From: Zhengitettix transpicula
Taxonomy: Eukaryota; Arthropoda; Insecta; Orthoptera; Tetrigidae
DNA: 64,000 nucleotides
NCBI GenBank assembly: GCA_037074705.1
Contig: CM073594.1
Span: forward strand, 18,428,307 to 18,492,306
Direction of reading: 5' to 3'
The position numbers and the translations under genes are program-made. Of the stretch, positions 23,413-32,665 are shown piece after piece (within the stretch, counting starts at the first letter, position 1; every line of letters starts with the position of its first letter). A model generated the notes under the pieces. That model had not been told where the DNA came from. It did not search any database and was given only the letters and a program-made list of their open reading frames with translations.

Positions 23413-24403
23413 TGTGATGCACGGCATATATTTATTTTAATATTCAAAGTGACACTGACTCTTTGAGTAGAGTCAACGATCTTTTGTTACCCACTTGAAT
23501 ACCTTCTATCATCTTTGGAACAGGTATATAAAGGGGAACACCCGGTTTTTTGTTCGTGTACGTGAGAAGGTCCACTATGGAAGAAACGTTGTACCTGTTT
23601 TTATTCCTCTGTGGTCCGTTTTTTTTTCGCCATTAATTGATTTTATATTCTTGTCATCATTGACAACTGAGTAATGTAATTGTAAAACACAGGATTTCAA
23701 AAGTTGATTTCAATTATGAGGAAGAGGAGTTTGAGAAAAACGTTTTCCATAAAACTTCTATCAGGAAAATAACGAATCATGTATGTAATTACAAAATGCA
23801 TGCAGTAGTTAAGTCAGGAAACATTTATTTAATTATTCATCTTTTTACTAAATGACAATAAGTTACTACGGTTGATCCCGCGTATTTTGAGAATTCTTAA
23901 TTTGTTTATTTTGAGAATAAAATTCACAATTCGATGAGAATTTTTGGATACTAAAATATTTGGTAAAGAAAATATAATTTAACATTTGTTATGTAAATTA
24001 AAAATTTTAGTATACAAATAATTATTTAATATAAACTTACAATGAGTTTCGGTGTAGGTTATAAAAAATTTAAAACAATTTGTTGATAGCCAGGACTGGT
24101 GTCTGTGACTGTAGGAGAAGAAATGAGGATGTAGCAATAAAGTAAGCGGAAGAACAAAATTGTAACTCCGTTAAAATTGAACAAAAAAATAACAGATATA
24201 ATAATTAATGTACCATGGGTTTATTAAATTATATTGTATTAATACAGTATCATAAATGTTATTTGAACGCCATCTTAGTCCCTGCCTTCCTAGCTGCAAC
24301 GTCATAGGTTAAAATTCTAGGAAATTCCCTGCAGGTATACACGTCCGACAAGGAAATATAGCACTGATAAAATTCTTATTAAAGAGGGGACAGCTAAAGA
24401 CTG
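23413..24403. other. AT-rich intergenic DNA
   Basis: No gene recognised. A TATA-like box at 23,525 is listed separately. The rest is AT-rich without shared repeats. Confidence 0.5.
23525..23533 (+). promoter_or_regulatory. TATA-box-like motif
   Basis: TATATAAAG is followed by GGGGAACACC, a canonical-looking TATA context. No coding region is visible downstream; the next ATG (23,577) opens a frame of fewer than 20 codons. It may be the promoter of a degraded element, or chance in AT-rich DNA. Confidence 0.25.
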
Positions 24404-24930
24404 TCTTGCGAGGGATGTTCTCTCGCAGGCAGAACCTTGTAGGAGAGACACGAAGGGCCTACCTTTGAGGATGCCTTTTCCTCTCCGTTTTTGAACTAAG
24501 GTTCCCACAAGCCGAGGCACCTCGGTCTGTTTCGAGAGGTGTATGTTCCGGGGTCACAGACCTTGGGCATACGGTAAGAGTTGTCCTGCTATTCCCATTG
24601 GAACAGTCGGCCAGCTGCCTCCTAAACTGGTCGAGGCACGGAGAAGGGAATGCTGCGTCGCCACAGCAAACTCTTCTCCCGCTATCGGAAGGGCGTGGGG
24701 ACAAGTAACCAATGCCCTATCTACCTGGTGCAGGTTTTTCTAGGGGTTTCCCTGCATTACTTTTAGGCGAATGCCGGGTAGGATCCTTAAAATATAGCCC
24801 GGGGGCCCTAGTTAACCCTTGGCTACCTTCCTCTACCCTTCCGCATCCCCCCATTTCAATTCCCTTCCTATGCTATTAAAGGGGAGTTGCCACCATGTGG
24901 ATTACCCTCATGTAGCCTGTTACCGTAAAA
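24404..24930 (+). repeat. Family A retroposon, near full length
   Basis: 5' hairpin at the left (CTTGCGAGGGATGTTCTCTCG) and 3' end GTAGCCTGTTACCGTAAAA at the right. Its right half forms part of the left arm of the large inverted duplication. Confidence 0.88.
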
Positions 24931-25380
24931 TACAAAAGGAATTCTGATATTAAAATAAAAATTCAGCAGTATTCAGAATTTGTATGTACATCGGCAATTT
25001 TAATATTGAAAAAAATATATAAAGTGTTACATAAAAATCTTAAATAATTCAATCATCGCCATGTTTAAAACCGTAATCCAATCCTGTGAATTATTACAAT
25101 GTAGAGTTCCTTTCGAGAGTTTTTTTGTCACTTTCCCGCCATTTTATATTGTGCAGACAATATATATTTTACGAATAAGAAAGATAGCCATATTCAGATG
25201 AAATAAGTGATAATATAAAAACGCACAACGTTTCTGTGATACTTGTCCCTTTCTTCAGGTGCGAAGAAGAGCCTAGAGCGACACAACTGCACTGGTCATT
25301 TTGTCTGAATGTTTCTTATTCATTATTTCAATCAGGCGTAATTATTTTTTTTTCATTTTTATCATTTTACTATTATTTTA
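24692..25380. repeat. Left arm of a ~690-bp inverted duplication
   Basis: This arm matches 27,125-27,811 in reverse complement. It contains the 3' part of an A copy, ~240 bp of unique AT-rich sequence (for example TTGTATGTACATCGGCAATTTT) and an H element. Shared A variants (GTTACC, GCCAC-N-ATGTGGATTACC) show the A piece was copied as part of the arm. Confidence 0.85.
25170..25350. repeat. Family H element in the left arm
   Basis: It has the left H arm, most of the centre and the outer right end; most of the right arm is deleted. On the minus strand the core reads CUGAAGA, stem II, then CAGAAACGUUGUGCG. Confidence 0.8.
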
Positions 25381-27124
25381 GGTTTTAACCATTACAGTGT
25401 TTATACATAATTTTCATATATTACAGAGAGACGATTTTTTTTAAAAAAATACCATTTAGAAGTTTTGTTGGCAGTATCTTTGTAAGTTAACCTGATTGAG
25501 TACATACATGGAGGTTCATGTTTAAGGTGCGAATCGCTTGTTCCGTGTAGCCGCAGCCATTATGCGCACATCGCGTGATTACAGCCAAGGTCTGAGGGGG
25601 TCTGCTTTGCTTGCCCAAGGTTTCAACCCCTTTCGCCTCGTCCTCGACAACTTTCAGCAAGACAGAAATTCGATTAAAACCGTTTTGACTTTGCCACTTG
25701 ACTAAAAGCCTTACCAACAAATGCTCCACAACGCCGGTAGTGTTTTAATTTGCACTCGCCATATAAGGGACTATATATATGTATAAAGGATAACCAGTAT
25801 TGACGTTGGCGTCAAGGGTGGTTATTCCTTGTCTGGTTTTCTCCTCAGGTAGGTAATGCAGTTGTTATACCAACTATAAGTCAGCATTCTCTGGTTGCGC
25901 AAGTAACTGTCAGATCCTGTTCGTCATTTCTTTTTTGTGGTACGTTTACTTTGAGTGAAAGTTCATTTTTCTTGGATGTCCTCTTGCAATGTGTAAAGTT
26001 AACAGAATTGGTGCTGTAACTTCTTTACTATTTTATCCTTTCTAAAGGGCTTATTCGTTTCCTCTGAAGACATTTAATTCGTAAGTGCATTCGGTTCCAG
26101 CTTTTATCAGGCCGTTCTTGTTCATTTTCTTCTTATCCAAATCTCACACATCACGATACAAAATGACTTGAGAAATCGGAGAATTATACACGCACGTGAT
26201 TTGTAAATTGATCAGTTGGAAAATAAATCTGTTTTTGACTGAGGATTTCTGGTAATCCATTCTCAGATTTATACCACCAAAGTTCAAACATTTAAATTTA
26301 GTTTTATTCGTTATAAATCAGAGTCCAGAATCAGGCCCACTTATTAATATTGCCACCATCAGCAATAAATCCTTAATTGATTGTCACCAGTCTGTATTCG
26401 TGGTTCAGAGCTCATGGACGAATGTGACCTTCGCCCAGTTTCCTGTTGACGATCGTGGCTGTGTGATAGATGACGTATCTCGTATCTTTCCCCGGCCCTC
26501 GTCAGGTGCTGGCTGCTCCTTGCCGACATTCTTGTGGCTCAGCGCCTCCGGCGGACCACGGGCCTTCGTGGTGACGTCAGACCAGCCAGGTCAGGCTCCA
26601 CCAAACCAAGCCTGGGTCACTGGACTCTCCCAAACCTTCCGCACACCTCAAACCAACACGCGGCCGACTCTAAAGGAGAAAACCCATTTTAAAGAACATG
26701 TATAAGAGTCGTATCATTATTACAAACTATTTCAGGCCATTTATTACTCTGATTTGTCTCTCCGACTCGTTCAGTGTCCTTTTTTAATACTGAAGAATTT
26801 TTTTTCTCTCTCTCTCTCTCGATATCTATTTGCGTTGAGTTAGTCCCTTCGTTGCACATTAAATGGTCGAACTTTTGTTCGTTTTTGATGTGTTTGGTTG
26901 CAGTTGAAACTACGATCAGCCCTTCTCGACCACTGTTCATTCATATTTATTTATAAATTTTTACCTATGCCTGTTTTTATTTTTTTCTATAATGGTGATT
27001 TTTCATCTGTATTCTTCTAATATTGGGTGTACTCCTTAATCCGTATACTTTTTCTCTCAATATCGATAATCTCATCCAAATACGGCATCATCATATCATC
27101 ATATATCATATCATTCTAAAATGT
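25381..27124. other. Spacer between the arms of the inverted duplication
   Basis: A 1.74-kb spacer with no recognised coding domain. A CpG-richer part (26,400-26,690) holds a 101-codon plus-strand frame and a TGACGTCA-like site (about 26,573), but I recognise no protein. If the arms are ends of a transposon, this would be its interior. Confidence 0.45.
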
Positions 27125-27149
27125 AAAATAATATTAAAATGATAAAAAT

Positions 27150-27345
27150 GAAGAAAAAAAAATACACCTGATTGAAATAATGAATAAGAAAGATTCAGAC
27201 AAAATGACCAGTGCAGTTGTGTCGCTCTAGGCTCTTCTTCGCACCTGAAGAAAGGGACAAGGATCCCAGAAACGTTGTGTGTGGTGTTTATATTATCACT
27301 TTTTTGTCTGAATTTTGGCTATCTTTCTTATTCATAATATATATA
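27150..27345. repeat. Family H element in the right arm
   Basis: It keeps the cleanest plus-strand hammerhead-like core of the family: CUGAAGA at 27,245-27,251, stem II GGGA/UCCC (27,254-27,257 with 27,264-27,267) around a six-base loop, and GAAAC at 27,269-27,273. The next bases, GUUGUG, give no cleavable triplet, so cis activity is doubtful. Confidence 0.8.
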
Positions 27346-27574
27346 TTGTCTGCATGATACAAAATGGCGTGAAAGCGTCAAAAATTTGTGGAAAGGAACT
27401 CTACATTGTAATAATTCATTGGATTGGATTACGGTTTTAAACAAGGCGATGATTGAATTATTTAAGATTTTTATGTAACAATTTATATATTTTCAATATG
27501 AAAATTGCCGATGTACATACAAATTCTGAATACTGCTGAATTTTTATTTTAATATCAGAATCCCTCTTTAATAA

Positions 27575-27811
27575 GTTTTTTTTAGGGTAACAGGCTTCAT
27601 GAGGGTAATCCACATAGTGGCAACTCCCCTTTAATAGCATAGGAAGGGATTTGAAAGGGGGAGATGCGGAAGGGTAGAGGAAGGTAGCCAAGGGTTAACT
27701 AGGGCCCCCGGGCTATGGTTTAAGGATCCTACCAGGCATTCGCCTAAAAGTAATGCATGGAAAACCCTAGAAAAACCTGCATCAGGTAGGTCGGGCATTG
27801 GGTACTTGTCT
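27575..27811 (-). repeat. Family A 3' fragment
   Basis: Poly(T)-AGGGTAACAGG start; truncated at GGTACTTGTC and fused to an H end (TGTATTTGGATATCTATC). Confidence 0.85.
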
Positions 27812-27862
27812 GTATTTGGATATCTATCTTATTAATTATTTTCAATCAGACGTAATTGTTTT
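27812..27862. repeat. Family H outer-end fragment
   Basis: Only the outer right end of H (TATTTGGATATCTATCTTATT, ATCAGACGTAATTG), joined directly to the A fragment. Confidence 0.65.
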
Positions 27863-28280
27863 CGTAACTCATAGCAATCAAACAGCAAAGAAGAAACCGT
27901 AAGCGACACATTTATCTTAGCTGCTTAGAACAAATAACTTGCGATATCGCCTCGGGAGAAGGGGTTAAAACCTGCGAAATATATAATGGCGAGTGAACTA
28001 GTTCTCGTGTTCTGCTTTTACGTATTTACGTATTAGAGGTATTCTACATTTCTTATTTTGAGCAAGTATACGCAGAATAACTTTCGTACAGAATCATGGG
28101 ATTCAGAATGATAAAGTGAAATCATTACAAACTCGTGGGATATGTTCGGCAGACGTGGAGTGACCAATGATAAAACTGTGTAGCTCGTGAAATGAATGTA
28201 TTATATTCGTGTTACGTCATCGTATAATTATTTGCGATTGGTTCGGCCGATTAAGATTGTTTTGGGTGTATTCTGCAATG
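27863..28280. other. Intergenic DNA
   Basis: No gene or repeat recognised. Confidence 0.5.
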
Positions 28281-28500
28281 GTATTATTATGACGTCATCA
28301 CATTTTTTTTTGGTATGAAAGCAACTAAATTCATTATGCCGTCATCACATTTTTTTTTTGCTGGGAAAGAAACTAATAATTCATTATGACGTCACCACTT
28401 TTTTTTACTGGTAAAGAAACTAATAATTCATTATGACGTCATCACAAGTTTTGGTTTAGCAGAAAGTCAACAGATAATTCAGGTGAGTGACGTGTCATCA
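28281..28500. repeat. CRE-containing minisatellite
   Basis: Four tandem units of 47-50 bp. Each carries TGACGTCA or a one-base variant (28,290; 28,337; 28,387; 28,434), then a T-run and an AAGAAACTAATAATTCAT-like segment. Related TGACGT sites follow at about 28,488, 28,555 and 28,567. Confidence 0.8.
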
Positions 28501-28539
28501 CTTTACATATTTTTTTTTGGTGGGAATATTCTGGGGTTG

Positions 28540-28620
28540 GCAGCGCGGACGCCATATGACGTCAGTTGTGACGTGTAACGCCGCGGCGGAAAAAAAATTC
28601 AAGATGGTGGAGAGTTCCGT
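28540..28620 (+). promoter_or_regulatory. CpG-rich segment with CRE- and YY1-like sites
   Basis: It contains GCGCGGACGCCATATGACGT, GACGTGTAACGCCGCGGCGG and AAGATGGTGG (close to the YY1 core AAGATGGCGG). It sits directly downstream of the CRE minisatellite. It could be a promoter, but no exon is recognisable within reach. Confidence 0.3.
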
Positions 28621-30621
28621 TTAGTAAAGTCAAGCCTAATAAATATTTTAGGTCGTTGTAGATATTATTTAGCTTAAAATAAATTACTGAACTTTTTTTT
28701 TCTAGACTTTTTTTAAACTTTAATATAACTGATTTATGATTTATTGATGATTTTTTTGTAGTCCATCACAAACGATTTTTATCAGTCGTCATTTTAATAG
28801 GGTTATTTATTAATAATTTTTCTAGAATATTTCATTTTAAAAATCTGGAATTTTCGGGTATGTTGCCATAATTGCATTTAATATATCTAATTTATTTGGT
28901 CCTTCGAAAAATCATCAAATCATGAGGAGAAATCCTTTCGGATTCTTTTAGCTGGAACGATTTTTTGCCAAATTTATGTGGAATTGGAAGAGATGGATGT
29001 TACATTTGATGTCCAGGGTCAAACTGTTCTTTTGATTGGCTTTTATACAAAAGAATAATAATGTAAATCAAAAAGTGAAAGTAAACATATAGATGTAGGG
29101 TTTAAGTTAAGGCTACGTGGAAACGTAACACGAATATTTAATATTAAATTGAGACATGTAATGTAATATATCAGCATACACTAACGCAACATTAAAGTCC
29201 CATATTTTGTTCCTATTTGAATACAAGATCAAGCATTTTAAGCGGACTCTGGATTAAAAACATAAATTGCAACTAAACAAATGTAACTGTAATAAAAGAT
29301 TCTAGGTTTATCAACCGTGTAATTTGTTCATTAACTCACTACAGTAAATAAGTCATTAAAAATGCTACTAATAGATGTATGTATGTGTGTTCCTTCAGTA
29401 TTGGTTTTTATTGTACCCTAATTTTTAAAAGGGAAGTAAGATGTGTGTAATTCTTATGTAATTCTTTACGATTCACTTTTCAAACTATATTGGGTGCCAA
29501 TTGGACTAGCTGGGATGTTGCCTTAAATCCAAGAACTTGATTTTTAAATTATTAAGTAAGCGTTAAGTAGAATTTTTTCGTCCTTTCTATTGATATAATT
29601 ATCTTATGTTACACCATAAGAGTGCAATTGGAAAGCAGCCGCGGAGCTGAGTAGCGACAGTGTGGCCGAGAGACCTTTGCGGAGAGTGAAATCGCCAGTG
29701 GTTGTCGTAGTAGTATTTTGTCCACATGGCCGTGATTACGGGTCCCTATAATTGAGTGAAGGTCTTAGATCAAAGCTTTGCGTCACAGCCGACGTCAGCG
29801 GGCGCAAGAGCCCTTCGGACTCCCCCGCACGCCTTCCATCGAATTCCACAAATCCTCCTCCCACGCATACACCATTGTGTCGTCGTTCAATTAAAAATAC
29901 AAAGTGGCGAACATGCATGATTCGGAACCTGAGATACGCCGGCGACGAGGGTTTCTGGGAAACGGAATCTATAAAGAGACGAGGGTCAGGAGGAACTAGC
30001 ACGATGGTCCTCTTACAAACTTTTAAATATACAAAGACACGTTATTATTTCTGTAGCTGCACTTGGTTTCAAGCTACGTTATTTAGGAACGGTTACGAAC
30101 GATGGACGCAGCATAGACGTCATCCAATGTGGGTTAAAAAAAGCGATCTACAGAAACGCCAAACCTCTCCATTAGCATTTGGGGGGCTGTTGTATTCAAC
30201 GGTACATGATAAAATGTAGCCATCGAATTTTATTCTTCACTGGAGAACAAATAAACAAAGCCGAAGATTCTGGTAACAATAAACACGAAAATTGATGCTG
30301 GTTTCTTCACTTTTATTTTTAATAATTTAGCACATCCATAAAGAAAGTTTATCTCGACGTGAAATTGTGGTGATGAAGAAGGCTCCGATTCGATCTCTAA
30401 CAGAGGGAACGTGAATAAGTACTTCATAATTGGTTTCAGAAAATATTTCTCTCCATGACTTCCATCCAACACCAGAGCCTCAATGTACTGTAAAGATTGG
30501 TCTAAATGTTTTTAATTTTGTGAAATGTAGCGCCTGTAATTAAATAAATATCTAAGATATTTAGATAAGATTTTGATAAACATCGAAATTAATATTTAAA
30601 TCTAATTTTAATCGTTAATAA

Positions 30622-30622
<1 letters not shown>
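28621..30622. other. Intergenic DNA with a GC-richer patch at 29,640-30,000
   Basis: Frames of 155 codons (plus, 29,752-30,219) and 88 codons (minus) overlap in the patch; neither has a recognisable domain. The patch could be an exon or promoter, but the sequence does not decide this. Confidence 0.4.

Positions 30623-30665
<43 letters not shown>
30623..30665. repeat. (TA)n microsatellite
   Basis: About 43 bp of uninterrupted TA repeats. Confidence 0.95.
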
Positions 30666-30668
<3 letters not shown>

Positions 30669-31295
30669 AATGATAAGCCTTTATTACTAAATATAAAAAA
30701 ATAAACTTTATTACATGTAAATACAAAAATACATTAAAAAAATATTATTGGGCGCCAGCAGATATACAAACAAAAAAAATTAACATTATCTCCGGCTTGG
30801 TTATAAAGTCCTCCTTCTCAACAGGGTAATGTGGGCGGTTCGGTAGCTATTCAAGAACAGAGTCTATTTCCGCACTGTGTAAAAAAAATTCTACTTTTGA
30901 AGGCACTTTACAGACATTGTGATGCTTACTTTAACTTGTGGCGTCAGCCGACTTGCAGTTGGTCACTGGCCTTGTAGTAAGCAGCACATCTTCTTCGGCC
31001 TCCCCTCTCTCCAAAACCTTTGTTGCTTCCCGCTCGCCTGAATTTTCCGCCCTCTCGACTATCTCACTCCACTTTCCGTCCTCTATCTCTCGGTCTGCTG
31101 CGTCTGTCCTTACTTTACTTGGGTTCAGAGTATTTATTCGTACTCCGCCCCCGCCCCCCCCCCCCAAACGATGACAAAAAAGGGACCTGTACCAGCGATT
31201 TCTTTTGGCCTCCCGGGCAAGCACACGTGCACGTTTAATGTATTCCTCCTCAGGCCCGCGGACACAAGGGCGGCCACTTAAGGTTGTTATTCACT

Positions 31296-31336
<41 letters not shown>
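30666..31336. other. Intergenic DNA with a CpG-richer patch and (TA)n
   Basis: The 30,930-31,260 patch has overlapping frames on both strands with low-complexity Ser/Pro/Gly content and a C-run at 31,156-31,166. No protein recognised. A (TA)n tract lies at about 31,301-31,334. Confidence 0.45.
31301..31334. repeat. (TA)n microsatellite
   Basis: TA repeats seen directly, adjoining a family J end. Confidence 0.95.
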
Positions 31337-31405
31337 TGACTATTGAGAAAACAAATAAATAAACATCAGCCAATTTCAAGTCAGAAAATTTTTTTTATTA
31401 ATGTA
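31337..31405 (-). repeat. Family J outer-end fragment
   Basis: It contains CTGACTATTGAGAAAAC, AACATCAGCCAATTT and AAGTCAG, the reverse complement of the 3' end of the J copy at 54,724-54,850. Confidence 0.7.
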
Positions 31406-31424
31406 AAATTAAACAACGGTTATT

Positions 31425-31815
31425 ACAATTTATTATATCACTTTTGTTTTTATTTTTTCAATTTAAAAAACGAAGTGAGATAATTCTTAAAACATTAACG
31501 ATTAAATAAATAAACATCAGCCAAATTTAAAGTCAGAAAAAAATAATTTATTAATGATTCGTTGCTTATTTGGCGGCCTCATCAGGTTAAAGTTTGTAAG
31601 TTTAACAAAATTTGTATGGTTTGTTTGTTATCTGTAAAATGTTTCTTAACAAGTTTTAAACTTTAACCTGATGAGGTCGCCAAATAAGCAACGAAACATT
31701 AAAATAAAAATTCTGACTTTAAATTGGCTGATGATTATTTATTTAATCGTTAATGTTTTAATAATTATCTCTCTTCATTTCTAAAATTAAAACAAAAGCC
31801 ATATAATAAATTATA
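31425..31815. repeat. Family J palindrome
   Basis: Two arms of about 160-170 bp, outer ends near 31,428 and 31,812, around a centre near 31,630. Each arm has the J end (GGCTGATG/CATCAGCC, TTAATCGTTAATG) and a hammerhead-like block (CTGATGAGGTCGCCAAATAA to GCAACGAAAC). Confidence 0.85.
31668..31697 (+). ncRNA. Hammerhead-like core in the J palindrome
   Basis: CUGAUGA at 31,668-31,674, a five-base stem II candidate GUCGC/GCAAC with one mismatch, and GAAAC at 31,693-31,697. The bases after it (AUUAAAAU) give no GUH triplet, so this copy cannot form a minimal type I hammerhead. An inverted copy lies at about 31,566-31,595, where GAAAC has become GAATC. Confidence 0.4.
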
Positions 31816-31933
31816 ATTAATATAGCCATTTTCCTGGTAAAGGTTCCAATCGGGAACGATCCGTTCTATTTTAAATATATCCTGATTCAAATAGATTAAT
31901 TAAAAATATTCTGAGCTATTTTGTTTTTTTAGT

Positions 31934-32665
31934 TTAAATTAAACCCAGATGTTTTAATAATTTTGATACTGTGGCTTTTCGTTTCATCGCGCTTGTCAGC
32001 TGATGGTTCGGTATCGGTACGCCCGTAATGTTAGCTTTCGGAAACATCTGTTGTAAATATTGCTGTCGCTGTTTGTTGTTAAACGTCGGTCTGCTCTGTT
32101 TCGACGTCGACGTCGGAAAGCGAGCCACTGCACCCGGAATCTCTCTCCCTCCACAAAGATAGGCACGAAGTAATGAAAAAGTCTTTAACGTGCGATGACT
32201 TGGCCGACCTTGTACTTCAACCAACATCCCTCTTTGTAAACGTTGAATATTACATTCCCGACAGTTTTGCTGCAATATTACTTAGTCGTGTATCTTTTCC
32301 ACCGAATGTTGAACGTTTGGCCTCGTATGTTCTGTCACTTCATATTTTTCATTAACAAAAAAAAATATATATATATCGGCCCAATGTTTATGAAACGTGT
32401 CCCACCCTCTTCTTTACCAACGATTTTATGCGTTCCATTACGTCTGTCACATTTGTCATACTTATTATACACTCTTTCCACCATTGACGATCACTTCGCG
32501 TGATTTGTAGCATAATTCATTTCCTACTTTCTCTCGTCGTTCATCGAAGTTTCTTAATCCTCGTTTCTTTGCGTGGAATTTTATCTCTGCACATTGATCA
32601 TACGTTTCCCTGTTCCGTCGTACAGATTTTTCATTTCTGAAAAAAATAAATCCGGATTCGTTCAT
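31934..32665 (-). other. Two unrecognised minus-strand open frames, possibly one decayed gene
   Basis: A 66-codon frame (32,465-32,665), rich in charged residues (FDERREKVGNELCYKSREV), is followed downstream by a 113-codon frame (31,934-32,275, with REIPGAVARFPTSTSKQSRP and KANITGVPIPNHQLTSAMKR). Between them another frame reads CDRRNGTHKIVGKEEGGTRF, so one protein broken by stops and frameshifts is plausible. The composition looks more protein-like than nearby AT-rich frames. TTTTTTTCAG just inside the first frame could be a splice acceptor. I recognise neither family nor function; it could be a decayed transposon ORF or a host pseudogene. Confidence 0.3.

Larger units (their letters stand above)
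27125..27811. repeat. Right arm of the ~690-bp inverted duplication
   Basis: Reverse complement of 24,692-25,380. Inner end: H sequence (ATGATAAAAATGAAG...). Outer end: an antisense A fragment. I estimate about 90 percent identity by eye. Confidence 0.85.

Noticed and set aside
23560..23600. TCCACTATGGAAGAAACGTTGTA as a hammerhead
   Set aside because: A four-pair stem and GAAAC...GUA are present, but the expected CUGANGA reads GUGAGAA, with two core bases wrong, and no stem I is visible.
29752..30219. A 155-codon plus-strand frame as a gene
   Set aside because: No domain, low-complexity Pro/Ser content, an overlapping minus-strand frame, and no splice or poly(A) context.
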